Source: Clostridiaceae bacterium
GTDB taxonomy: Bacteria; Bacillota; Clostridia; DSM-8532
Length of the DNA stretch: 64,000 nt
Assembly (NCBI GenBank): GCA_012728095.1
Contig: JAAYFU010000024.1
Coordinates: 24,982 to 88,981 of the forward strand
Direction: 5' to 3'
This document shows, piece after piece, positions 55,089 to 62,906 of the stretch. Below the pieces are notes generated by a model. It did not search any database. It was not told the origin of the DNA and saw only the letters and a list, made by a program, of their open reading frames with translations. The first letter of the stretch is position 1. Every line of letters starts with the position of its first letter. Both the position numbers and the translations under genes were made by a program.

Positions 55089-55492
55089 ATGAGTAGACCG
55101 GATGGTCGCGGACGAAGTGCTGAAAAGCCTCGTACGAGGAAAGTCCGGGCTCCATAGGGCAAAGGTGCCGGATAACATCCGGTGAAGGCGACTTTAAGGA
55201 AAGTGCAACAGAAATAAACCGCCAGGTTGAAGTTAGGGGTAAGAATTGAGAAGTCTCTTACTTCTTACTTCTCACCTCCAACTTCCAATCTGGTAAGGAT
55301 GGAAAGGTGAGGTAAGAGCTCACCGGCCCGACGGCAACGAAGGGTGCTATGTAAACCCCACCTGGAGCAACACCGTGATAAGAAACATTAGGGTTGCCCG
55401 CCCGTTTCTTAGAGGTGGCTAAAGCCTGGTAGCAATACCAGGCGTAGATAGATGACCATTCAAGACAGAACCCGGCTTACAGGTCTGCTCAT
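55089..55492 (+). ncRNA. rnpB: RNase P RNA (class A)
   Basis: Catalytic RNA of tRNA 5' maturation. P1 is ATGAGTAGACC (55089-55099) with GGTCTGCTCAT (55482-55492). The conserved core shows GAGGAAAGTCCGGGCTC, GGAAAGTGCAACAGAAATAA split across the P10-P11 region, GGTAAGGATGGAAAGGTGAG, GGTAAGAGCTCACCGG and the 3' ACAGAACCCGGCTTA. A T-run follows P1. The layout with P12 between ACCGCC and GGTAAGG is that of class A. The P12 arm is enlarged by a repeat. It lies alone between the acyl-CoA synthetase and metA genes. Confidence 0.95.
55224..55290 (+). repeat. Repeat-like expansion of the RNase P P12 arm
   Basis: About 67 bases replace the usual 20-25 base P12 hairpin. The left side GGTTGAAGTTAGGGGTAAG and the right side CTTACTTCTCACCTCCAACTT are mostly complementary. 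The right part contains a tandem CTTACTT motif. The composition is unlike the rest of the RNA. Confidence 0.7.
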
Positions 55493-55563
55493 TTTTTATC
55501 TGACATATTCTATGATTTTTCTACGAGATTATTCCATAAAAAAAGTTCTAAGGAGCAAGAATT

Positions 55564-56484
55564 ATGCCGATTAATATTCCCAGCAATTTGCCTGCCTTTG
55601 AAATACTTCAAAATGAAAATATTTTCGTTATGAGTGAAGAAAGAGCAAGAACTCAGGATATCAGGCCTTTAAAAATTGCTATAATGAATCTTATGCCTAC
55701 AAAGATAGCAACTGAAACGCAAATTTTGAGGCTTATAGGGAATTCGCCCCTACAGGTGGATGTTCAGTTATTGCATCCTAAAACCTATGAATCCAAGAAT
55801 ACTCCTAAAGAACACCTGAGACTTTTTTACAAGACTTTTGACGAAGTTAAGGATCAAAAATTTGATGGTCTTATTATTACGGGCGCTCCGGTAGAAAAGA
55901 TGGAGTTTGAAGAAGTGGATTATTGGGAAGAACTGAAAGCAGTTATGGATTGGAGCGTAACCAACGTATTCTCGACTTTTCATATTTGTTGGGGAGCTCA
56001 GGCCGGCCTGTACCATCATTACGGAATAAAGAAGTATCCATTGGAGAAAAAGATGTTCGGTGTCTTTCCTCATACTGTCAATGAAAAGTATGTTAAACTT
56101 TTCAGGGGCTTTGACGATGTTTTCTATGTGCCACAATCCCGGCATACGGAGGTAAGAAGAGAGGATATCGAAAAAGTGGAGAATCTGAAAATATTGTCCG
56201 AATCTCCTGAATCCGGAGTATATATCGTAATGTCAAAGGACGGAAAACAAATTTTTGTCACAGGTCATTCAGAATATGACGCCAACACTTTAAGAGATGA
56301 GTATTTCAGAGACTTAAACAAAGGTCTTGATATAGATATACCGAAAAACTATTTTATAGATGATGATCCGAATAATCCTCCAATCGTAAATTGGAGGAGT
56401 CATGCCAATTTATTGTACGTAAACTGGCTGAATTACTATGTATACCAGGAAACGCCGTATGATCTGGATTCAATGAATAAATAA
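55564..56484 (+). CDS. metA: Homoserine O-acyltransferase MetA (predicted acetyl-CoA-specific)
   Basis: First committed step of methionine synthesis from homoserine. MetA/HTS family of 306 residues with [13 protein letters not shown] (41-53), the catalytic Cys142 in [21 protein letters not shown] and the catalytic GHSEYD near residue 235. Position 111 is glutamate ([10 protein letters not shown]); in characterised MetA enzymes Glu here gives acetyl-CoA preference and Gly gives succinyl-CoA, so the product is likely O-acetylhomoserine. AAGGAGCAAGAATT precedes the ATG. I see no SAM riboswitch in the 70 bases between rnpB and this gene. Confidence 0.93.
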   Translation: MPINIPSNLPAFEILQNENIFVMSEERARTQDIRPLKIAIMNLMPTKIATETQILRLIGNSPLQVDVQLLHPKTYESKNTPKEHLRLFYKTFDEVKDQKFDGLIITGAPVEKMEFEEVDYWEELKAVMDWSVTNVFSTFHICWGAQAGLYHHYGIKKYPLEKKMFGVFPHTVNEKYVKLFRGFDDVFYVPQSRHTEVRREDIEKVENLKILSESPESGVYIVMSKDGKQIFVTGHSEYDANTLRDEYFRDLNKGLDIDIPKNYFIDDDPNNPPIVNWRSHANLLYVNWLNYYVYQETPYDLDSMNK

Positions 56485-56592
56485 ATCAGTAATTATCTTA
56501 AGTGTTTTTAGCCGTAAGAATTACTTTTTTGCTTGAACATAATATTTTTGTTGGTTATAATATATTAAAATTTATATATTATATGAATATGC

Positions 56593-56832
56593 GATGACAG
56601 AGATTAAGTAAGCTTTTGCCGCTTCAAACAGAGAGTTGGTGTCATGGGTTGAGAGCGCCAATTTGAAAGCAATTTGCTGAATTTCCCTCTGGAGCAGCCT
56701 CCTGAAAATAAAGTAGGGACGGCCGGGTAAGCCCGTTATAGCGTAAAGAGTGCATGTTGGCATGTTTGATGCCATCATGAACATAGGTGGTACCGCAGGC
56801 ACACGCTTTGTCCTATGACAGGGCGTTTTTTC
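56593..56832 (+). promoter_or_regulatory. T-box leader (phenylalanine) controlling pheST
   Basis: 5' element GATGACAGAGATTAAGTAAG. Probable specifier TTC (Phe codon) at 56683-56685 in CTGAATTTCCCTCTGG. Conserved T-box AGGTGGTACCGCAG at 56785-56798. Terminator CGCTTTGTC/GACAGGGCG (56804-56825) with TTTTTT. Uncharged tRNA-Phe should permit read-through into pheS. Confidence 0.92.
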
Positions 56833-56880
56833 TTGTTAATCCGGACATTTATTAAATGAAAATGGGGTGTTATAAGCACG

Positions 56881-57900
56881 ATGAAACAACAATTAGAAGC
56901 AATCCGAAAACAAGCGCTGGATAAGCTTGCTCAAATCTCTGACCTTAAGGAGCTTGAAGAAATAAAAGTAGCTTATTTAGGGAAAAAAGGCGAATTAACG
57001 CGCATCCTGAAGGGTATGGGAGCTTTGTCCGCCGAGGAGCGTCCGATAATCGGACAACTGGCCAACGATGTAAGAGCCGATCTGGAAGAGAACATTGCCA
57101 ATACCAGGGCGCGTCTTGTCCGGGAGGAAAGGGACAGAAAACTTAAAAGTGAAATTATTGACGTTACCTTGCCCGGAAAAATCAGAGCGATTGGGAAAAA
57201 GCATCCGTTGACACTGGTGCTGGATGAGATAAAAGACATATTTCTGGGTATGGGGTATGAAATCGCCGAAGGTCCTGAAATAGAACTGGATTACAATAAC
57301 TTTGAAGCTTTGAATATCCCTAAAAACCATCCTGCCAGAGATACACAGGATACATTTTATATAAGCGATAATGTGGTATTGCGAACTCATACTTCGCCTG
57401 TGCAAATAAGGCATATGCAGAGCAATAAGCCGCCAATAAGGATCATATGTCCCGGCCGCGTTTACAGATCCGATGCCGTGGATGCCACCCATTCACCTGT
57501 TTTCCATCAGGTGGAAGGCCTTGTTGTGGACAAGGGTGTAACCATGGGTGATTTGGTCGGAACTCTTCAGGCTTTTGCGAAATCCATATTCGGAGAGAAT
57601 ACAAGGATTAGGTTAAGACCTCATCACTTCCCGTTTACCGAACCGTCTGCCGAAGTGGATGTGTCCTGTTGGGGCTGTGGAGGCGTAGGCTGCAGGATTT
57701 GCAAAGGTGAAGGCTGGATTGAAATTTTGGGAGCAGGAATGGTTCATCCTAATGTGCTGAGAGAATGTGATATAGATCCTGATATTTACTCAGGGTTTGC
57801 CTTTGGAATGGGAGTTGAGCGTATTACGATGGGCAAGTTCGGTATAGACGATATGAGGTTGCTGTTCGAAAACGATATTCGTTTTCTCAGGCAGTTTTAG
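56881..57900 (+). CDS. pheS: Phenylalanyl-tRNA synthetase alpha subunit
   Basis: Catalytic subunit of the alpha2-beta2 class II synthetase. An N-terminal coiled coil (about 1-85) is followed by the catalytic core with motif 2 [21 protein letters not shown], trimmed here to its first 19 residues around position 183, and motif 3 [18 protein letters not shown] (near 308-325). [20 protein letters not shown] is the usual Phe-site segment. A cysteine-rich [17 protein letters not shown] loop lies at about 261-277. 339 residues, standard. The T-box leader ends 48 bases upstream; pheT follows after 14 bases. Confidence 0.96.
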   Translation: MKQQLEAIRKQALDKLAQISDLKELEEIKVAYLGKKGELTRILKGMGALSAEERPIIGQLANDVRADLEENIANTRARLVREERDRKLKSEIIDVTLPGKIRAIGKKHPLTLVLDEIKDIFLGMGYEIAEGPEIELDYNNFEALNIPKNHPARDTQDTFYISDNVVLRTHTSPVQIRHMQSNKPPIRIICPGRVYRSDAVDATHSPVFHQVEGLVVDKGVTMGDLVGTLQAFAKSIFGENTRIRLRPHHFPFTEPSAEVDVSCWGCGGVGCRICKGEGWIEILGAGMVHPNVLRECDIDPDIYSGFAFGMGVERITMGKFGIDDMRLLFENDIRFLRQF

Positions 57901-57914
57901 AGGAGGAGATAATA

Positions 57915-60311
57915 ATGAAGGCGCCTATAAAATGGTTAAGTGATTTTGTAAATATAAACGTTCCCATAAAAGAATATACCGAAGCGATGACCCTTTCTGG
58001 CTCTAAGGTCGAAGGCGTGGAAGACATGGGCAGGGATATTGAAAAAGTCGTGGTAGGAAAAATCCTTTCAATGGAAAGACACCCTAATGCCGATAAACTT
58101 CGGATCTGTAAGGTTGATATCGGCAGTGAAGTCCTGCAAATAGTAACAGGAGCTCCAAATGTAAAGGAAGGGGACTACATCCCTGTCGCGCTGGTGGGAG
58201 CGAAACTGCCCGGAGGCGAAATCAGGCTTTCAAAGCTTCGGGGAGTAGAAAGTTACGGGATGATGTGTTCTATCGACGAACTCAACCTTACAAAGGATTA
58301 CCTTCCTGACGCGCCCGATTATGGTGTATATGTCTTTAAAGGAACGCCGGAATTAGGAGCGGATGTTAAGGATGTCCTGGATTTGGACAAGGTAGTTGAG
58401 TTTGAGATTACTTCCAACAGGCCGGATTGTCTTTCCATTATAGGACTGGCCAGGGAATCCGCCGCCGTACTTGGTGAAACTTTTAAGATTCCGAAGGTAG
58501 AGGTTAAGGAAGAAGCAGGCGGTGATATTAACGATTTTGTTTCTATAGAAATAAAGAATCCTGAGTTGTGCTACCGGTATACGGCAAGAGTGGTCAAAGA
58601 TGTTAAAATCGGGCCCTCACCGGAGTGGATGCAAAGAAGGCTTGCAGCTGCCGGTATGAGACCGATTAATAATATTGTTGATATAACAAACTATGTTATG
58701 CTCGAATATGGGCAGCCGATGCACGCTTTTGACCTCGAGCAGGTACAGGGACGTAAAATAGTGGTACGGACCCCTGAAGAAGGGGAAACCATCCGGACCC
58801 TGGACGGCCAGGACAGAGAACTTGATCCCGAGATGCTTTTGATATGTGATGCCAATCGTCCTATTGGCGTTGCAGGGGTTATGGGAGGCGAAAACTCGGA
58901 AATAACCGAGAAAACCAGTACTATTTTACTGGAATCTGCGACTTTTAACGGTTCATCGATTCGCCGGACAGCAAAGAAAATGGGGCTTCGGAGCGAAGCG
59001 TCCATACGCTTTGAAAAAGGTCTGGATATAGAAAACGCAATCCCTGCTTTAAACCGCTGTGCCCAGCTTATCGAGCTTTTGGGAGCCGGCAAAGTTGTTA
59101 AGGGAGTAATTGACTGCAATTGCAAGCAATATGAAAAGCGTGTTTTAAAGTTTGAGCCTGAAAGAATCAACAGCTTTTTGGGTACTGAAATTGAAACAGC
59201 CGAAATGGTAAGAATCTTCAAATCGCTGGAATTTGAAGTGGACGAAAAGAACATGACTGTAAGTCCTCCGTCCTTCCGTAACGATATTGTCGAGTTGGCG
59301 GATTTATGTGAAGAAATAGCCAGGTTCTATGATTATAACAATATCAAGCCCACACTTTTATCAGGAAAGGAATCTATGCAGGGCAGAAAAACATATAAAC
59401 AAAAAATGGAGGATGTAATCAGGAACACCATGTACGCCTGCGGCTTAAACGAAGCATATACCTTTTCTTTCGCAAGCCCCAGGGTTTTTGACACATTAAA
59501 TCTTGCCAAAGATCATCCTCTTCGTAACGCGGTCGTGATTTCAAATCCGTTGGGAGAAGACTTTAGCCTTATGCGGACCACGACAATTCCGGATATGCTG
59601 AAATCGCTTTCTACCAATTACAACAGGAATAATCCTGAAGCAGCGCTTTTTGAACTCTCTTATGTCTATATTCCGACTGACGGAAAAGAACTGCCGGATG
59701 AGAGGGAAACTTTGACAATAGGTATGTACGGAGGAACAAGCGATTTCTATGAGATTAAGGGGATAATGGAAGAGCTAATGGAGGCTATGGGAATTAAAGA
59801 ATATGAATTCAGACCTGAAAAGGAAGAAGCCTGTTTCCATCCCGGGCGTACGGCAAAGCTTTTCGTCAAGGATAAGAATAATAAAATGGTTTATGCGGGC
59901 ATTTTGGGAGAGATTCATCCGGATGTTGCTGAAAACTATGAATGCCCCAACAGGACTTATGTCGCCATGGCCGATGTAGCTGTATTAATTGACGCTTCAA
60001 CTACAGAAAAGCAATACAAGCCGCTGCCGAAGTTCCCCGCCATCACCCGTGATCTTGCTGTTGTAGTGGATGCCGAACTTTACGTTGCACAGATGCTTCA
60101 GACCATTAAACAGGAAGGTGGGGAATACCTGGAAGATGTAGACGTTTTTGATGTTTACAAGGGAGCCCAGGTACCGGACGGAAAGAAAAGCGTGGCATTT
60201 TCGTTGTCCTTCAGGGCTTCTGACAGGACTTTAAAGGATGAGGATGTAAATATTGCAATGGACAGGATCCTGAAAGGCCTGGAGAAAGAATTCGACGCTC
60301 AAAGACGATAA
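57915..60311 (+). CDS. pheT: Phenylalanyl-tRNA synthetase beta subunit
   Basis: Beta subunit: N-terminal tRNA-binding EMAP-like domain (about 40-150; VGKILSMERHPNADKLRICK), B3/B4 editing domain (about 210-385; NNIVDITNYVMLEYGQPMHA), B5 (about 405-475), the catalytic-like core (NPLGEDFSLMRTTTIPDM) and the C-terminal anticodon-binding FDX-ACB domain (about 704-798; PKFPAITRDLAVVVD). 798 residues, full length. GAGGAGGAGATAATA precedes the ATG. It ends in a clear terminator. Confidence 0.96.
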   Translation: MKAPIKWLSDFVNINVPIKEYTEAMTLSGSKVEGVEDMGRDIEKVVVGKILSMERHPNADKLRICKVDIGSEVLQIVTGAPNVKEGDYIPVALVGAKLPGGEIRLSKLRGVESYGMMCSIDELNLTKDYLPDAPDYGVYVFKGTPELGADVKDVLDLDKVVEFEITSNRPDCLSIIGLARESAAVLGETFKIPKVEVKEEAGGDINDFVSIEIKNPELCYRYTARVVKDVKIGPSPEWMQRRLAAAGMRPINNIVDITNYVMLEYGQPMHAFDLEQVQGRKIVVRTPEEGETIRTLDGQDRELDPEMLLICDANRPIGVAGVMGGENSEITEKTSTILLESATFNGSSIRRTAKKMGLRSEASIRFEKGLDIENAIPALNRCAQLIELLGAGKVVKGVIDCNCKQYEKRVLKFEPERINSFLGTEIETAEMVRIFKSLEFEVDEKNMTVSPPSFRNDIVELADLCEEIARFYDYNNIKPTLLSGKESMQGRKTYKQKMEDVIRNTMYACGLNEAYTFSFASPRVFDTLNLAKDHPLRNAVVISNPLGEDFSLMRTTTIPDMLKSLSTNYNRNNPEAALFELSYVYIPTDGKELPDERETLTIGMYGGTSDFYEIKGIMEELMEAMGIKEYEFRPEKEEACFHPGRTAKLFVKDKNNKMVYAGILGEIHPDVAENYECPNRTYVAMADVAVLIDASTTEKQYKPLPKFPAITRDLAVVVDAELYVAQMLQTIKQEGGEYLEDVDVFDVYKGAQVPDGKKSVAFSLSFRASDRTLKDEDVNIAMDRILKGLEKEFDAQRR

Positions 60312-60330
60312 GATAAACGATAAAATCAAA

Positions 60331-60365
60331 AAAGACAATGGACAACCGATCCATTGTCTTTTTTT
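60331..60365 (+). terminator. Intrinsic terminator of pheST
   Basis: AAAGACAATGGA (60331-60342) pairs exactly with TCCATTGTCTTT (60350-60361), continuing in a T-run. Confidence 0.93.
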
Positions 60366-60434
60366 ATTATTAAGTGAGCTAACAAGAATTTATATCATAT
60401 TATGTACAAGATAGACAACCCGGGGGGTGAAAAA

Positions 60435-60701
60435 ATGAATAATCAAAATCCTTACCAATTAATTGCGGATTATTTCGAAGTCCAACAGGCAATATTACTG
60501 TTAGTATTCATACTATCGTTGATTCGGGCGGAAATTGTAAGACTTACAGCAGAAGGCAATAACCAGGAAGAGATTAATAATCTGGTCCAGGCCGACTTTA
60601 TTATTCAACAGGTAATATTGCAGTTGGTATCCATTTTATTGCTGATTGAGGCGGAGATAGCCAAACTAAGCCCCGAAAACGGTGCCCAAAACGCGGCATA
60701 A
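60435..60701 (+). CDS. Small hydrophobic two-repeat protein
   Basis: An 88-residue protein of unknown family made of two related units: ADYFEVQQAILLLVFILSLI (11-30, continuing RAEIVRL) and ADFIIQQVILQLVSILLLIE (53-72, continuing AEIAKL). The spacing of QQ, LxLV, and AEIxxL is kept, so it arose by duplication. It is Gln-, Leu- and Ile-rich, without Cys, Trp or signal peptide; the units may be amphipathic helices forming a helical hairpin. The strong ribosome site GGGGGGTGA before ATG 60435 favours this start over 60402. It is flanked by the pheST terminator and a palindromic repeat. Function unknown. Confidence 0.75.
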   Translation: MNNQNPYQLIADYFEVQQAILLLVFILSLIRAEIVRLTAEGNNQEEINNLVQADFIIQQVILQLVSILLLIEAEIAKLSPENGAQNAA

Positions 60702-60760
60702 GGCTGTTTCCGGCGTTCCTCATCTTTTTTCAAGGGATAACAGAAGCCGGCTCCCTGCTT

Positions 60761-60833
60761 GTCATTCTGAGCGCAGCGAAGAATCTTTAAGTCAACACAT
60801 AATATCCTTAGGTTCCGCTTCGTTCAGGATGAC
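60761..60833. repeat. Dispersed palindromic repeat, copy 3
   Basis: GTCATTCTGAGCGCAGCGAA and GAATCTT (60761-60787) against ATCCTTAGGTTCCGC through TTCAGGATGAC (ending 60833). This is the simple form of the repeat, without duplicated halves. An apparent reading frame through it (CHSERSEES) is a known artefact of such repeats. Confidence 0.85.
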
Positions 60834-60914
60834 AGCCGGGGCGCCGTGCTCCGATGTGTTCTTAAGTATAAATGACAAATTTCTTTAATAGTCATATACG
60901 ACCATAATAATATG

Positions 60915-62219
60915 CTATTTACTGTATATGGGTGTATAAGTGTACTCCTGGTTGCCGATTGTATGCCTTGCGTTGTGATACCCTAAAACATAAGTGTTGG
61001 TAGCGCGGACTTCATGCTCGAAGAGTTCGGATGCCAGTCGGTTGTCAAGATTATTAATACTTGCCGGCTTTGTTATTACAGGAAGAATGGCTTTTTTCTT
61101 AATTTCAGATAAAAGGGTCCTGCCGGTTTCATTAAATCCTAATATTCTTATATATTGCGCATATCCGTTATTTTTAAGCTTTTCCAATAATTCCCGGGAC
61201 ATACCCGTCAGCATTGAAATCAGGATTCTTTTTATTCGGGAAGCAGGGTAACGTTTGGTTACAACCTTTTCTACAAACTCATGATATGAGGCCGATTCGA
61301 CAGCGGCCTGCTTCAGACGGTTCTCCAGGCCATCCTCAATATATGGAAGAGAACGAATTTCATTCACGCTTTTCGTCCTGAAGGCATGAAGCAGTATATT
61401 TTCAAAAGCCTCGGGGAATACGGGTCCTCTTCCTGCGGCAAATTCGGCGAACATTATCTCTAAACATTTCACGGCCATATTATTCAGTAAAAACATGTCA
61501 TTTTCATAAGATAAACCGGAAGTGATATTTTCCGAGATATACTGACGGATTGCAGTAGCGCTTGAAAATGATTCGGCGCGTTCCAGGCTGTTATAATCCT
61601 GACCGATTCTTTTGGTGGTTATCGGCCTTATAGAACTCTTAAAACGTTTCAAGGCTTTTATGTATTCTATTCCCAGAATATTATTGGGCTTGCTTACTGC
61701 ATTAATTATTTTGCTGATTTTTACTTCATCATTATGCTCCTTTCGGTTTTGGCTCATGTTATTTCTAAGTATGTTTTCCAACGCTTTCTGGCGCGCAAGG
61801 GCATACGGAAAACCATTGTTTAGCATGCTCTTAAGATTATCCTTGAAGGATTCATTTTCATATAAGAAATGTTCGGCTGCCAATTCAAGGGGTTCGATAC
61901 AGCCTTCCTCGCTTCCGAAACAAAGATAGTCAATGATGCCAAGACTGTTTAAAATACTTACCGCCCCTGCGGCAAAATATTCGGCAGAAGCGCAGGAAAA
62001 AGCAGATGGAAGCTCTACTACAAGATCAGCGCCGGATGCCAGCGCCATTTGAGTACGAGCCCATTTTGATACTATAGCCGGCTCCCCCCGCTGAACAAAA
62101 TTACTGCTTAAAACACATACCAAACCTTGAGCTTTTACTGCATGTCGGGCATAATCAAGATGGTGAATATGTCCGAAATGCATAGGATTATACTCCGCAA
62201 TAATTCCTACCACAGGCAT
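60915..62219 (-). CDS. tmcAL: tRNA(Met) cytidine acetate ligase TmcAL
   Basis: YlbM family, shown in Bacillus to make N4-acetylcytidine at position 34 of elongator tRNA-Met using acetate and ATP. The nucleotidyltransferase motif VVGIIAEYNPMHFGHIHHLD (residues 3-22) contains the HxGH signature; SNFVQRGEPAIVSKWARTQM and GADLVVELPSAFSCASAEYF are family segments. 434 residues, slightly longer than typical. The ATG at 62219 is the conserved family start. Transcribed opposite to its neighbours. Confidence 0.92.
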   Translation of the reverse strand: MPVVGIIAEYNPMHFGHIHHLDYARHAVKAQGLVCVLSSNFVQRGEPAIVSKWARTQMALASGADLVVELPSAFSCASAEYFAAGAVSILNSLGIIDYLCFGSEEGCIEPLELAAEHFLYENESFKDNLKSMLNNGFPYALARQKALENILRNNMSQNRKEHNDEVKISKIINAVSKPNNILGIEYIKALKRFKSSIRPITTKRIGQDYNSLERAESFSSATAIRQYISENITSGLSYENDMFLLNNMAVKCLEIMFAEFAAGRGPVFPEAFENILLHAFRTKSVNEIRSLPYIEDGLENRLKQAAVESASYHEFVEKVVTKRYPASRIKRILISMLTGMSRELLEKLKNNGYAQYIRILGFNETGRTLLSEIKKKAILPVITKPASINNLDNRLASELFEHEVRATNTYVLGYHNARHTIGNQEYTYTPIYSK

Positions 62220-62322
62220 AAATTAATTCTCCACCGGATAAACTATGATTGATATAAAAATAGTATACTCCATATTTTGGCCTTTGGGGAGGTTTTTAAG
62301 CCTTCATAACAGAAAAAATATG

Positions 62323-62401
62323 TTGCCAGTTGTGACATTCTGTGTTACAATGATTTTGGTAAAGTGCATTTTTAGGAGAGAGTGGGTGTTTCCCACTCTT
62401 T
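62323..62401 (+). promoter_or_regulatory. Promoter and leader hairpin of rimP-nusA
   Basis: TTGCCA (62323-62328), 17-base spacer, TACAAT (62346-62351) is a near-consensus SigA promoter. A hairpin AGAGTGGG (62379-62386) / CCCACTCT (62392-62399) with only TT behind it lies in the leader, before the rimP ribosome site; it may attenuate or protect the transcript. Confidence 0.75.
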
Positions 62402-62423
62402 GCATTTGTATAGGGAGGTATTA

Positions 62424-62888
62424 ATGGCTAAAAAAAGCATATCTGAGATGGTAAAGGAAATTGCGCTTCCCGTGGTTTCAGAAGCAGGTTGTGAGCTGGT
62501 TGACGTGGAATATGTCAAGGAAGGCGGCAACTGGTTCCTGAGAGTATATATTGATAAACCGGAAGGTGTATCTCTGGATGACTGTGAAAATGTAAGCGGA
62601 CCTTTAAACGAGATGCTGGACCAACTGGATCCTATTAACCATGAGTATTTTTTGGAGGTATCCTCTCCGGGACTTGAGCGTCCTTTGAAGAAGCCGGAGG
62701 ATTTTGCCAAGGCTGTCGGTAGCATTATTGAAATTAAACTGTTCAAGGCAGTTAATAATACCAAAAGGTTCGAGGGTGAGCTGATTTCCTGTAATGACGG
62801 TCATCTTACCATCGAAACCGAAGACAATAAAAACTATGTATTTGAATTGAAAGATATCGCAAAAGCTAAGAAAGTATTTAAATTTTGA
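62424..62888 (+). CDS. rimP: Ribosome maturation factor RimP
   Basis: Assists 30S subunit assembly in the cytoplasm. The N-terminal RimP domain (about 5-82) contains CELVDVEYVKEGGNWFLRVY, YIDKPEGVSLDDCENVS and YFLEVSSPGLERPLKKPEDF, all diagnostic. The C-terminal SH3-like domain is about 85-154. 154 residues, normal. The ATG at 62424 has AGGGAGG upstream and is preferred over 62382, which lies in the leader hairpin. It heads the conserved rimP-nusA operon. Confidence 0.95.
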   Translation: MAKKSISEMVKEIALPVVSEAGCELVDVEYVKEGGNWFLRVYIDKPEGVSLDDCENVSGPLNEMLDQLDPINHEYFLEVSSPGLERPLKKPEDFAKAVGSIIEIKLFKAVNNTKRFEGELISCNDGHLTIETEDNKNYVFELKDIAKAKKVFKF

Positions 62889-62906
62889 TTTGGAGGTAAG
62901 TTAAGG

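Noticed and set aside
55498..55563. SAM riboswitch upstream of metA
   Set aside because: The gap is too short and shows no S-box elements; rnpB occupies the space before it.
60682..60888. Small protein reading CHSERSEES...RMTAG
   Set aside because: It is the translation of a palindromic repeat copy; such CHSERSEE-type proteins are recurring annotation artefacts and there is no ribosome site.
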